From the NCBI GenBank assembly GCA_016200915.1, contig JACQDV010000061.1, forward strand, positions 1 to 62,691: DNA of 62,691 bases, given 5' to 3'. Positions 6,960 to 15,207 of the stretch are shown in pieces. This stretch comes from Sphingobacteriales bacterium (GTDB taxonomy: Bacteria; Bacteroidota; Bacteroidia; Chitinophagales; Chitinophagaceae). The notes under the pieces were generated by a model. That model was not told the origin of the DNA and made no database searches. It saw only the letters and a list, made by a program, of their open reading frames with translations. The translations under genes were made by a program, and so were the position numbers. The first letter of the stretch is position 1, and the number at the start of each line of letters is the position of its first letter.

Positions 6960-8993
6960 ATGCTAAAACGCTTGCTGATAAGCACCGCAATTTGTACTTC
7001 GCTTTTTTCCTGTAACAATGCAGACAAACAAACTGCTAAAGGAGATATGATTTTTGAAGATTTAGATACAACCGTAAAACCGGGTGATGATTTTTTTGAA
7101 TATGCTAACGGTGGATGGATAAAGAAAAATCCTATACCATCCGATCAAAGCAGTTGGGGTATTGGTCAGTTAGTAAATGAAGAGAACTTAAAACGTCTTC
7201 GTGAATTAAATGAAAATGCAGCCAAAGCAAATGCAGGAGAAGGTACATCTGATCAAAAGATCGGCGATTTCTGGACAACAGCAATGGACAGTGCCGGTGT
7301 TGAAACAAATGGATTAAAACCTTTGCAACTTTATTTTGATAAAATCAATGCTGTCGCTGACGTTAAATCAGCTATTCAATTATCTGCTGAATTAAAAAAA
7401 CTTGGCTCAGGCACATTCTTTTCTGAATACACTTACCAGGATGCGAAGAAAAGTGATGTAATGGCTTATTATTTAAACCAGGGTGGCATTGGATTGCCGG
7501 AAAGAGAATATTATTTTAAAAATGATTCTGCAACAAAAAACATCCGCAATAAATATGTTGACTACATCTCACATCTTTTATGGATGTGCGGTGATGCTCC
7601 TCCTTTATCAGTATTAGCGGCTACAGATATTTTAGCAATGGAAACAAAATTAGCTGCTGCCTCACGAAAACTGGAAGATCTGCGTGACCCTTATAAAAAT
7701 TATAATAAGATGGCTATTACCGATCTTCCTAAAATGTCTCCAACTATTGACTGGAAAACTTATCTCAGTTCAATGGGTGTTAAAAGTGTTGATTCAGTAA
7801 TTGTTGGGCAACCGGAGTTTTTTAAAGCATTGGATAAAGTATTAACCTCCACTCCCCTTCCTGTTTGGAAAAGCTACATGAAGTTTAATTTGATCAACGA
7901 TTTTGCCGGCTCATTGCCAGATAAGTTTGGCATGGAAGCATTCAACTTTAATAAACTGTTTAGCGGTGCTAAAGAAAGAAGACCAAGATGGAAAAGAGTA
8001 ATTCAGCAGGAGAATGCATTAATGGGTGAGATATTAGGTCAATTGTATGTAAAGGAATTCTTCAGCGAAACGGCAAAGAAGCGTTATGAAAAAATGGTGG
8101 AAGATATTCGTGAGGCATTAAAGGACCGTATTACCAAACTCACCTGGATGGGCGACAGCACCAAACAAAAAGCATTTACCAAATTAGCGGCTATTAAAAA
8201 GAAAGTAGGTTATCCTGAAAAATGGAAAGACTTCAGTGCGATGAAGATCGGCAAAGAAAGTTATGTGCAAAATGTAATGAATGCGAATGCGTGGTGGCAT
8301 AATTATGAAATAAGCAAATTAGGCAAACCCGTTGACCGTGATGAATGGGAAATGACTCCGCAAACATATAATGCTTATTACAATCCATCTAACAATGAAA
8401 TTGTGTTGCCTGCTGCTCAAATGCTTGTTCCCGGTTTTAAAGATGAAGAATTAGATGATGCATTAGTTTATGGTTATACAGGTGCTTCCACCATTGGTCA
8501 TGAAATAACACATGGTTTTGATGATGAAGGAAGACAGTTTGATGCAACCGGCAACTTAGTTAGCTGGTGGACATCAAAAGATGAAGAAGAGTTTAAGAAA
8601 AGAGCAGAACTGATCATTAAACAGTTTGATGCATTTGAACCATTGCCCGGTTATCACATCAATGGTAAAGCAACCACCGGTGAAAACATCGCTGACCTCG
8701 GTGGTATTTTATTAGGTGTTGATGCATTTAAGAAAACAGAGCAGTACAAAAAAGGTGAGAAGATAAATGGCCTCACACCTATGCAACGTTTCTTTTTGGG
8801 TTATAGTTTAGGTTGGTTAAGTCATATGAAAGATGAGCAATTAAGAAACCGTTTGTTAACAGATGTACATGCTCCTGCCAAATACCGTGTAAATGGACCA
8901 TTTGTAAATGTGGATGAATTTTATACTACCTTCCATATAAAACCGGGTGATAAAATGTATGCAGCTGATAGTTTAAGAGTAAAGATTTGGTAA
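6960..8993 (+). CDS. M13-family metallopeptidase (PepO-like)
   Basis: The ATG at 6960 gives 677 aa with a lipoprotein-type signal (ISTAICTSLFSC) and is preferred over an upstream in-frame start at 6912 that lacks a signal. The N-terminal M13 domain starts with the typical PGDDFFEYANGGWI. The catalytic domain has the zinc motif HEITH at about 514-518 followed by GFDDEGRQFD, and ENIADLGG at about 575-582 supplies the third zinc ligand. NAYYNPSNNEIVLPAA is the substrate-binding region. Family knowledge: neprilysin-like endopeptidases cleave oligopeptides; a lipoprotein form would act in the periplasm or at the cell surface. It is a single gene with no operon partner. Confidence 0.95.
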   Translation: MLKRLLISTAICTSLFSCNNADKQTAKGDMIFEDLDTTVKPGDDFFEYANGGWIKKNPIPSDQSSWGIGQLVNEENLKRLRELNENAAKANAGEGTSDQKIGDFWTTAMDSAGVETNGLKPLQLYFDKINAVADVKSAIQLSAELKKLGSGTFFSEYTYQDAKKSDVMAYYLNQGGIGLPEREYYFKNDSATKNIRNKYVDYISHLLWMCGDAPPLSVLAATDILAMETKLAAASRKLEDLRDPYKNYNKMAITDLPKMSPTIDWKTYLSSMGVKSVDSVIVGQPEFFKALDKVLTSTPLPVWKSYMKFNLINDFAGSLPDKFGMEAFNFNKLFSGAKERRPRWKRVIQQENALMGEILGQLYVKEFFSETAKKRYEKMVEDIREALKDRITKLTWMGDSTKQKAFTKLAAIKKKVGYPEKWKDFSAMKIGKESYVQNVMNANAWWHNYEISKLGKPVDRDEWEMTPQTYNAYYNPSNNEIVLPAAQMLVPGFKDEELDDALVYGYTGASTIGHEITHGFDDEGRQFDATGNLVSWWTSKDEEEFKKRAELIIKQFDAFEPLPGYHINGKATTGENIADLGGILLGVDAFKKTEQYKKGEKINGLTPMQRFFLGYSLGWLSHMKDEQLRNRLLTDVHAPAKYRVNGPFVNVDEFYTTFHIKPGDKMYAADSLRVKIW

Positions 8994-9051
8994 GCAGTTC
9001 CGGTTGGTGGGATAAATAAGTGGTTTGAGTTGATATAAATAAATGTGATAT

Positions 9052-9258
9052 ATGATACTGTTAGAAGATTTTGGCCGGATGGTTAGTATGAGTATTATAC
9101 TTTCAGTTATTCCATCTCTTTTAATCAACAGTTTTTTATTTACCTATTTGAAAAAAAGAATGAAGAAAGGACAAGCGTTAGGTTTGTCCTTTCTTTGTTT
9201 TATAACAGTAGCCTGCCTGTTCATGCTGTTGCTGATGTATTTCTATCCTTCACTTTAA
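9052..9258 (+). CDS. Possible small two-helix membrane protein
   Basis: This 68-aa frame encodes two strongly hydrophobic segments (about 10-32 and 43-65) separated by a basic loop (KKRMKKGQ), the pattern of a small inner-membrane protein. No family was recognised. The loop-coding DNA contains a perfect 11-bp inverted repeat (9164-9194), which may instead be a terminator and weakens the call. It lies 58 bp after the M13 peptidase stop. Confidence 0.4.
   Translation: MILLEDFGRMVSMSIILSVIPSLLINSFLFTYLKKRMKKGQALGLSFLCFITVACLFMLLLMYFYPSL
9164..9194 (+). terminator. 11-bp perfect hairpin inside small ORF
   Basis: agaaaggacaa (9164-9174) and ttgtcctttct (9184-9194) are perfect complements with a 9-nt loop, followed by ttgtttta. 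It could be the intrinsic terminator of the M13 peptidase gene 170 bp upstream. It overlaps the frame at 9052-9258, so only one reading may be real. Confidence 0.45.
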
Positions 9259-9277
9259 TGATGATTATTTAATAAGG

Positions 9278-9333
9278 TGTAAAAGTGTGTGAAGCAAAGA
9301 ACGATGTCAAATGAATCTGCTGTTACCAACAAA
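9278..9333. repeat. Dispersed intergenic repeat, copy A (diverged)
   Basis: This stretch (aaaagtgtgtgaagcaaaga, later aatgaatctgctgttacca) aligns with sequences at 10385-10440 and 14583-14636, in the same orientation. It lies in the 228-bp gap before the gene at 9487, where nothing else is seen apart from a promoter box. Confidence 0.5.
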
Positions 9334-9423
9334 AAAGTCTTCTATTAACCATTCACTGAAATTTAATTCTTGGTTAATCTGTTCCCAATCACACTTACTC
9401 AAGAGATTTTTTAAACAGTAATA

Positions 9424-9431
9424 TAATTTTG
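9424..9431 (+). promoter_or_regulatory. TAnnTTTG promoter box
   Basis: TAATTTTG matches the Bacteroidetes -7 consensus and lies 56 bp upstream of the exported-protein gene at 9487. No clear -33 TTG was found at ideal spacing. Confidence 0.35.
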
Positions 9432-9486
9432 CTTTAATTTTATACACGTCAATAGCTATTTCTCAACCTTAACAAAATGCTTAATA

Positions 9487-10074
9487 ATGAAAAAACTTTA
9501 TCTGAAATTATTTGCTTTAATTTTCTTATCAGTGTTATTACATTTTAATGTTCAGTCTCAAAAAAATAATAAGGAAATAGTAATAAGCATTGGAGTTTAT
9601 TCCCAGTATGGATACCCGTCGAAATTAACATCAACAGAAAATAGTGGCATCCCAACAGCAGGCCTTGGAGGAGATTATCGGCTGAGTAAGTTATTCAGCA
9701 TAGGCTTATATGCTGCTTACACCTATTCTTTTTTTAAGTACGATGATCCAAACGTTGGTTATAAAGATGTCTGGAAAGGATGGGATGCCGGATTAAGGGG
9801 CACTTTACATATTGGGGAGTTTTTCCTCAAAAACAAAAAGTATGACATCTATCTTGCTGTATTTTCAGGTTACACCAAACGTTCTATGATACATGATAAA
9901 TCCAACATTTATCGTGATTCTTTGAATTTTAAAGAAAGTGCCTTTAGTATAGGTTCTTTTGCCGGAGTGAGGTTTTTTACAAACAAAAAAATCGGTTTTT
10001 TTATTGAAACTGGATTATCAAGAAAATTTATTATCGGTGGCGGCCTTTCATTTAAATTAGCAAATGTTAAATGA
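9487..10074 (+). CDS. Exported beta-barrel-like hypothetical protein
   Basis: This 195-aa protein has a signal peptide (about 1-24, ending NVQSQ) and a body with regularly alternating aromatic/hydrophobic strands (LFSIGLYAAYTYSFF, GFFIETGLSRKFI), as expected for a small outer-membrane beta-barrel. Its last residues form a strand-like GGGLSFKLANVK end. No named family was recognised. It stands alone between two intergenic repeat zones. Confidence 0.7.
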   Translation: MKKLYLKLFALIFLSVLLHFNVQSQKNNKEIVISIGVYSQYGYPSKLTSTENSGIPTAGLGGDYRLSKLFSIGLYAAYTYSFFKYDDPNVGYKDVWKGWDAGLRGTLHIGEFFLKNKKYDIYLAVFSGYTKRSMIHDKSNIYRDSLNFKESAFSIGSFAGVRFFTNKKIGFFIETGLSRKFIIGGGLSFKLANVK

Positions 10075-10165
10075 TAACTTACCTCTAAGATTGATGAATT
10101 TTATTGCTTCTTGATAATAAATGAATACTATACTATAGAATGTATTCTGCGAGCATATCACCAAT

Positions 10166-10298
10166 CGTTCCTATGGAACGAATTAATTACCCACACATCT
10201 ACCCACGAAATGTTCCTACGGAACATACACAATTTTCGTCCCGTAGGGACGTATGGCGGGCAGAAAAAAATATACATCATTAGCGTTCCATAGGAACG
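10166..10298. repeat. Cluster of four REP-like palindromes
   Basis: Four short palindromes lie in a row: cgttcctatggaacg (10166-10180), tgttcctacggaaca (10211-10225), cgtcccgtagggacg (10237-10251) and cgttccataggaacg (10284-10298). All share a GT(T/C)CC-N-GGAAC core. The gene-free stretch 10075-10568 holds this cluster, a dispersed repeat (10385-10440), a run of attcacta/ttgacca units (about 10455-10500) and the helicase promoter. A short frame through the cluster is not a credible gene. Confidence 0.8.
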
Positions 10299-10384
10299 CA
10301 TGGTGTATTGAGTAACGAATTAAAACAAGGTTTACATTTTGTTGTACCTGTTCGAAAACAATATGTACCATAGAATTACAGAAC

Positions 10385-10440
10385 GATGAAGTGTGCGACG
10401 CAACAATTGATGCATAATGAATCTGCAGCCGGTAACATAA
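10385..10440. repeat. Dispersed intergenic repeat, copy B
   Basis: It contains aagtgtgcgacgcaaca (10389-10405), identical to 14587-14603, and then aatgaatctgcagccggtaa. The same arrangement recurs in copy C. It is non-coding and lies upstream of the helicase gene. Confidence 0.7.
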
Positions 10441-10537
10441 ACATCTCTTTGCTTATCCACCATTGACTATTCACCATTCACTATTCACTATTGACCACTC
10501 ACTTTATAATTAATTCTTATAATCCCTTGCCAAACCT

Positions 10538-10545
10538 TACCTTTG
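10538..10545 (+). promoter_or_regulatory. TAnnTTTG promoter box of DEAD-box helicase
   Basis: TACCTTTG lies 24 bp before the ATG at 10569. It supports that start over an in-frame upstream start at 10491, which would place the promoter inside the gene. Confidence 0.5.
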
Positions 10546-10568
10546 CGGCAATTTTAAAAAACAGATAC

Positions 10569-12266
10569 ATGACAACATTTGAGGGGTTGGGAATTGATGC
10601 GAGATTGATTCAGGCGACCAGCGAGTTGGGGTTTGTGAACCCAACACCGATACAAGAACAGGCAATTCCCGTTTTATTAAGTGGTACCAAAGATTTTATT
10701 GGCTTAGCGCAAACAGGAACCGGCAAAACAGCTGCTTTTGGTTTACCATTATTGCATTTATTAGATGCTTCTAAAAGAATTCCACAGGCATTAGTGGTGT
10801 GTCCCACCCGTGAACTGTGCATGCAGATTGTAAATGAAGTAAATCTCTTTAAAAAATTTATGCCGGGGATGAATGTGGTGGCCGTATATGGCGGTACTTC
10901 TATCGGTATGCAGATAAGAGATATTAAAAGAGGCGTTCAGATAGTTGTTGCCACACCGGGTCGTTTAATTGATCTGATTGAACGCAAAGCCATCAACTTA
11001 GAAGAAATAAAATATGTAGTGCTGGATGAGGCTGATGAAATGCTGAACATGGGTTTCCAGGATGATATTGAATTTATTTTACAGAATACTCCGAAGAAAG
11101 AAAGTACCTGGTTATTCAGTGCAACTATGCCACCGGAAATTCGCCGGGTGAGTAAAAAATACATGAATACACCGGTGGAAGTAACTGTTGGCAAAATGAA
11201 TACGGCCAACAAAAATATTGATCACCAGTTTTATGTGGTGAGTGCACAGCACCGCTATGAAGCATTAAAACGATTGATTGATTTTAATCCCGGTATTTAT
11301 GGTATCATCTTTACCCGTACAAAAGTAGATGCACAAAATATTGCAGAGAAACTTACCCGTGAAGGTTATGATATTGATGCACTGCATGGAGATTTAACGC
11401 AACAGCAAAGAGATAAAGTAATGGGTGAGTTCCGTGAAAAAACATTACAGTTATTGATTGCAACGGATGTGGCTGCCCGTGGTATTGATGTGCAGGGAAT
11501 TACTCATGTAATCAATTATGAATTGCCGGATGACCTGGAAGTATACACACACAGAAGTGGCCGTACGGGTCGTGCAGGATTAACCGGCATCTGCATGTCC
11601 ATTGTTCATAGCCGTGAAATAGGTAAGCTGCGCCAGATAGAAAGAACCGTTCAATCCTCGTTTCATAAATTAGAAGTACCCAGTGGGAAAGATGTTTGCC
11701 GAAAACAATTCTTTTCGTTCATGGATAAATTACTGGAAACAGATGTGAGCCATGGTGATTATGAAACCTATGTTCCCATGCTGGCTGAAAAATTTGCTGA
11801 CATCAGTAAAGAAGAAGTGCTGAAAAGAGTTGCGGCAATGGAATTCGATCGCTTCTTAAAATATTATGAGAATGCGGAAGACCTCAATGTGCGTGAAAGA
11901 AGAGTGGAAAGAGGTGCAAGAGATGAACGTCGTGGTGGAAGAGACAGTGGTCGTCAGCCACAGGAAAAAGGAAGATGGAGAGATACCGCCGGACGTGAAT
12001 ATGGAGGTGGCAGAAATGGAAATGGTGACTACCAGCGTTTATTTGTAAATCTTGGAACAAAAGATGGTTTCTACAAAGCCAGCTTCTTACAATTTTTACT
12101 CGACATGAGTGAACTGCGCAAAGATGTACTGGGCCGTATTGATATGAAAGAAATGAACAGTTGGGTGGAAGTTGATCGTAATGCTGCCAATCAAATGATA
12201 CAAGCCATTGATGGCAAAAAGTTTAAGGGAAGAAGAATACGCATGAATGATGCCAACAGCCGCTAA
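10569..12266 (+). CDS. DEAD-box RNA helicase with DbpA-type RNA-binding domain
   Basis: A 565-aa protein. The Q-motif region FVNPTPIQEQAIP is followed by motif I AQTGTGKTAAF (about 47-57), PTREL, DEAD at 153-156, SAT, and motif VI HRSGRTGRAG at about 328-337. A basic Arg/Gly-rich linker (about 460-480) precedes a C-terminal DbpA/CsdA RRM-like domain (LFVNLGTKDGFYKASFL onward). Family knowledge: such DeaD/CsdA/DbpA-type helicases remodel rRNA during ribosome assembly, often with cold induction. It is a single gene, followed by a MITE-like repeat. Confidence 0.95.
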   Translation: MTTFEGLGIDARLIQATSELGFVNPTPIQEQAIPVLLSGTKDFIGLAQTGTGKTAAFGLPLLHLLDASKRIPQALVVCPTRELCMQIVNEVNLFKKFMPGMNVVAVYGGTSIGMQIRDIKRGVQIVVATPGRLIDLIERKAINLEEIKYVVLDEADEMLNMGFQDDIEFILQNTPKKESTWLFSATMPPEIRRVSKKYMNTPVEVTVGKMNTANKNIDHQFYVVSAQHRYEALKRLIDFNPGIYGIIFTRTKVDAQNIAEKLTREGYDIDALHGDLTQQQRDKVMGEFREKTLQLLIATDVAARGIDVQGITHVINYELPDDLEVYTHRSGRTGRAGLTGICMSIVHSREIGKLRQIERTVQSSFHKLEVPSGKDVCRKQFFSFMDKLLETDVSHGDYETYVPMLAEKFADISKEEVLKRVAAMEFDRFLKYYENAEDLNVRERRVERGARDERRGGRDSGRQPQEKGRWRDTAGREYGGGRNGNGDYQRLFVNLGTKDGFYKASFLQFLLDMSELRKDVLGRIDMKEMNSWVEVDRNAANQMIQAIDGKKFKGRRIRMNDANSR

Positions 12267-12272
12267 CTATAG

Positions 12273-12413
12273 TACATTTCAAATTTTCGTTTCTTTCACC
12301 CACCCCATTTAAACATATTTATATTTTAAAAACCCTGGCCCCCTCCAGGGAGGGGATAAACAAGCTGCTATTTGTAAAGCATAAATACCTGCGCTGCGAA
12401 AATTTGAAATGCA
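12273..12413. mobile_element. MITE-like element bounded by 15-bp inverted repeats
   Basis: catttcaaattttcg (12275-12289) and cgaaaatttgaaatg (12397-12411) are perfect inverted repeats enclosing about 107 bp of non-coding DNA. Inside are cacccaccccattt and the palindrome ccctccagggaggg. A related copy in the opposite orientation is seen near 51465-51546. It has no coding capacity, so any movement would need a transposase from elsewhere. Confidence 0.6.
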
Positions 12414-12481
12414 CCCGCTAACAAATTTTAGATTTTATTTAGAGGTTTTAGTTTTAGATTTGAGTTACAAGAATCAGCCCC

Positions 12482-13144
12482 ATGAGCATAACTGTTATTA
12501 TCATTATTATAACCTGTTTGGTTTCTGTTACCGCTTTTAGCAATCAAAAAATTATTGACGATCTTATTTTCTATCCGCCTGCCGTTGCCAATCAAAATCA
12601 ATGGTACCGGTTTTTTAGTTGCGGGTTGATACATGCAGATTTCATGCACCTGGCTTTTAACATGTATGCCTTATATTTATTTGGCCAGTTTGTGGAGGCA
12701 AAATTTATAATCATCTTTGGCGACAAAGGCAAGCTGTTATATATACTAATGTATGTTGCAGCATTAGGCTTTTGTTTATTACCCACCTATTCAAAAAATA
12801 AAAACAACTATCATTACAGAAGCCTTGGTGCATCAGGTGCTGTTTCCGCAATTGTATTTGCTTATATATTGCTTAATCCGTTACAGGGGTTGGGTTTACT
12901 TTTTATACCGATTTATATAGCCGGTTTCATTTTTGGGTTTTTATATCTTTTTATTTCCGGCATATTGGAGAAAAAAAATCAGGGGAACATTAATCATTCG
13001 GCGCATATATGGGGAGCAGTATTTGGCGTTGCTTTTTTAATTATTGCTGCAAGACTATTCTCAGACACAAAAATTCTTAGTGATTTTATTGAGCAAATAA
13101 GAAATGCAAGCCCTTCACAATTCATTTCGTTTGGGAGATACTAA
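12482..13144 (+). CDS. Rhomboid-family intramembrane serine protease
   Basis: A 220-aa polytopic membrane protein. HADFMHLAFNMYALYLFG matches the HxxxN region. The catalytic Ser118 lies in GASGAVSA and His175 in NHSAHIWGAVFG, both inside hydrophobic helices, so the Ser-His dyad is complete. Family knowledge: rhomboids cleave transmembrane substrates within the bilayer; natural bacterial substrates are mostly unknown. Its 3' end overlaps tilS on the opposite strand by 23 bp. Confidence 0.92.
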   Translation: MSITVIIIIITCLVSVTAFSNQKIIDDLIFYPPAVANQNQWYRFFSCGLIHADFMHLAFNMYALYLFGQFVEAKFIIIFGDKGKLLYILMYVAALGFCLLPTYSKNKNNYHYRSLGASGAVSAIVFAYILLNPLQGLGLLFIPIYIAGFIFGFLYLFISGILEKKNQGNINHSAHIWGAVFGVAFLIIAARLFSDTKILSDFIEQIRNASPSQFISFGRY

Positions 13145-14525
13145 TTTTTAAAATCTCTTTTGTTTTACCGGTTACTTTAAACCGTTCATCAATACGGTGA
13201 CCGACCACCCAAACAATTCTTTTATTGCTTTCAATTACCCAAACATTTTCTTTTTCTGTTTTGGATAATTTGTTATCAATAAAAAACCGGGAAAGCTTTT
13301 TCTTTTTCTTCATACCTAATGGATAGAAGTAGTCACCTGTTTTCCATTTTCTTAACAGCAAAGGATATTTAATTTCAGCTGCATTAAGCATAGCAATAGA
13401 GTTGGCAGTTGATAGTTGACAGTCGGCAGCATTGATTAATTGGAGTTGCAAACTGCCGGCTGCGGACTGCAAACTACTCTCCCATTGTTCAATTACATAA
13501 ATCTGCGCATCTGCGGCTAATAGTGGTGCAATCATCAGCCAGTTCCTGTTTTTAATGATACGATGAGAAGAAGAGGAAATATATTTTCCTGTTTCACTAT
13601 CCAGCAACGCAATTACTTCATCTGTTTGATGAGATGTAAAACCAAAGTCTTTTATAATTTCATAAACGATGGTATGCAGTGGTGAAGATTTCTTCAACTT
13701 CAATACAGGAATATGAATTTCATTCCCCTTTTTCTCCCCTCCCCGGAGGGGCTGGGGGTGGGTAAGCAGTTTCTTTTTATGCTGAGCGATTGCCTGGTTA
13801 TATAATTCTTCCACCTCAATAAAACGTTCTGCATTACTCAGAATATTTTCATCGGCCGCATGATAGTATTCTTTTATGGCTGGCAATACTTTATTACGAA
13901 AAAAATTGCGGGTGTATTCGTTTTCAAAATTAGTAGAGTCCGTAACAAACCCGAGTTGATTTTCTTTTACAAAAGTTTCCAGTTCTTTTCTTCTTGCAAA
14001 TAATAGAGGCCGAATCACTTTTCCATTCTTCGGCTGAATACCTCTTAATCCTTTAATACCCGTACCACGAAAAAAATTCATCAGCACTGTTTCAATGGTA
14101 TCATCGGCATGATGTCCGGTTAAGATGACAGTTGACAGTTGACGGTTGACAGTTGTGTTACTGTCAACCGTCAACTGTGAACTGTCAACTAATTCATGAA
14201 ACCATTCATACCTCAAATTCCTGGCTGTTTCTTCAATGGAAGTTTTTTGTTGCTGGGCTATCAATTTTGTATCGAAGGCTTTTACAAAAAAGGTGACATT
14301 ATATTTTTCTGCAAGAGCTTTTACAAACTGTTCGTCTCTGTCACCCTCCTCTCCTCTTAATTGGAAATTGCAATGAGCAATAGCAAAGTCAAAATCTGCC
14401 TGTTTGCATAACTCAGCCAGCACTACGGAATCAATACCGCCACTTACCGCCAGCAGCAGCTTATCTTTTGGTGAGAAAAGATGATTTTGTTTGATGTATT
14501 CTAAAAAAGACTGCAGCAGATTCAT
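13122..14525 (-). CDS. tilS: tRNA(Ile)-lysidine synthetase
   Basis: This 467-aa enzyme has the PP-loop motif SGGIDS at 28-33, FAIAHCNFQLRGEE, TGHHADDTIETVL and the FFRGTGIKGLRGI segment, all typical of TilS, and a C-terminal TilS substrate-binding region. It makes lysidine at C34 of the tRNA-Ile CAU anticodon so that it reads AUA, and is normally essential. The gene carries repeat-derived in-frame insertions: an 18-bp-arm hairpin at 14135-14178 (protein VDSSQLTVDSNTTVN), a GC-rich palindrome near 13736-13765 (THPQPLRGGEKKG) and a related stretch near 13395-13480 (SLQSAAGSLQLQL). The catalytic motifs are undisturbed, so it is probably functional. Confidence 0.95.
   Translation of the reverse strand: MNLLQSFLEYIKQNHLFSPKDKLLLAVSGGIDSVVLAELCKQADFDFAIAHCNFQLRGEEGDRDEQFVKALAEKYNVTFFVKAFDTKLIAQQQKTSIEETARNLRYEWFHELVDSSQLTVDSNTTVNRQLSTVILTGHHADDTIETVLMNFFRGTGIKGLRGIQPKNGKVIRPLLFARRKELETFVKENQLGFVTDSTNFENEYTRNFFRNKVLPAIKEYYHAADENILSNAERFIEVEELYNQAIAQHKKKLLTHPQPLRGGEKKGNEIHIPVLKLKKSSPLHTIVYEIIKDFGFTSHQTDEVIALLDSETGKYISSSSHRIIKNRNWLMIAPLLAADAQIYVIEQWESSLQSAAGSLQLQLINAADCQLSTANSIAMLNAAEIKYPLLLRKWKTGDYFYPLGMKKKKKLSRFFIDNKLSKTEKENVWVIESNKRIVWVVGHRIDERFKVTGKTKEILKISISQTK
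13736..13765. repeat. GC-rich palindromic repeat inside tilS
   Basis: cccctccccggagggg is a near-palindrome followed by ctgggggtgggta. The same ccctcc/ggaggg style recurs between genes near 12345, 14750, 15170 and 51470. Here it is translated in frame as THPQPLRGGE. Confidence 0.6.
14125..14192. repeat. Long hairpin repeat inside tilS
   Basis: acagttgacggttgacag (14135-14152) and ctgtcaaccgtcaactgt (14161-14178) are perfect 18-bp inverted arms with an 8-nt loop. Further imperfect agttgacagtt units lie outside. It is translated in frame between the helix ending YEWFHEL and the strand ILTGHHADD of TilS. Confidence 0.8.
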
Positions 14526-14582
14526 ATTAAATAATGCTCAATGTTCAATTGTCAATGTTCAATGCTCAATAAAATTCCTAAT

Positions 14583-14636
14583 GTAAAAGTGTGCGACGCA
14601 ACAGAACTTTAATAAACATCCTTCTGCCGGTAACAA
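14583..14636. repeat. Dispersed intergenic repeat, copy C
   Basis: It shares aagtgtgcgacgcaaca (14587-14603) with copy B, followed by taataaacatccttctgccg and gtaacaa. It lies in the 240-bp gap between tilS and the TPR gene, with a palindrome ccttctcctacaggagaagg next to it (14652-14671). Confidence 0.7.
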
Positions 14637-14766
14637 GACCTCATCCTCTTATCCTTCTCCTACAGGAGAAGGACGGTACTGCACATCTTTTATCAACTTC
14701 ACCGCTACCATTTCATCATATAAACTAATCCAAACAAAAAAGGTTTGCCGGATCTAAGTTCCTCCT

Positions 14767-15081
14767 TCAGGGGGTTAAATCTTCATAAGCTCCCTGCAAT
14801 TCATTGTAGGCATGATTATCACCAGCTTTCTTTGCTGCCACCATTCCTTTTTCATACCAGTCAATAGCCAACTGTGTTTCACTGGTTCGTTCAAGCAGTT
14901 TAGCTAAATGATAATAGGAACCAATGTAATCAGGACTGTTGCCAAGAATATTTTCAAACAGCGTTCTTGCCTCAGCATCATTTCCCAGTTTAATGTATTC
15001 CAATGCCAGCGCATGCTGCAAAAAATTATCGCCGGGTGATGCCTGTAAAAATTCCTTCAGCTTTACTATTCTTTCACTCAT
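14767..15081 (-). CDS. TPR-repeat protein
   Basis: With the ATG at 15081 (MSERIVKLKEFL) this is a 104-aa protein made of about two and a half tetratricopeptide-like helical hairpins: LQHALALEYIKLGNDAEARTLFENIL and YYHLAKLLERTSETQLAIDWYEKGM. There is no signal peptide, so it should be cytoplasmic. A longer in-frame start at 15153 exists but adds an atypical extension. It is divergent from etfB, with a 126-bp gap. TPRs mediate protein contacts; the partner is unknown. Confidence 0.75.
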   Translation of the reverse strand: MSERIVKLKEFLQASPGDNFLQHALALEYIKLGNDAEARTLFENILGNSPDYIGSYYHLAKLLERTSETQLAIDWYEKGMVAAKKAGDNHAYNELQGAYEDLTP

Positions 15082-15207
15082 CAAAAAATATTTTTGGTTA
15101 TCACTTGTTAGTTTTAATTCTTCTCCCTTATCTTTGCTTAGTTGCATAAACAACCTTTTTGCCTCACCCCAACCCTCTCCATGAGGAGAGGGAGAAACTT
15201 AAGAAAT

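Noticed and set aside
10111-10293. A 60-aa frame between two genes
   Set aside because: It covers the four REP-like palindromes, so the frame is incidental.
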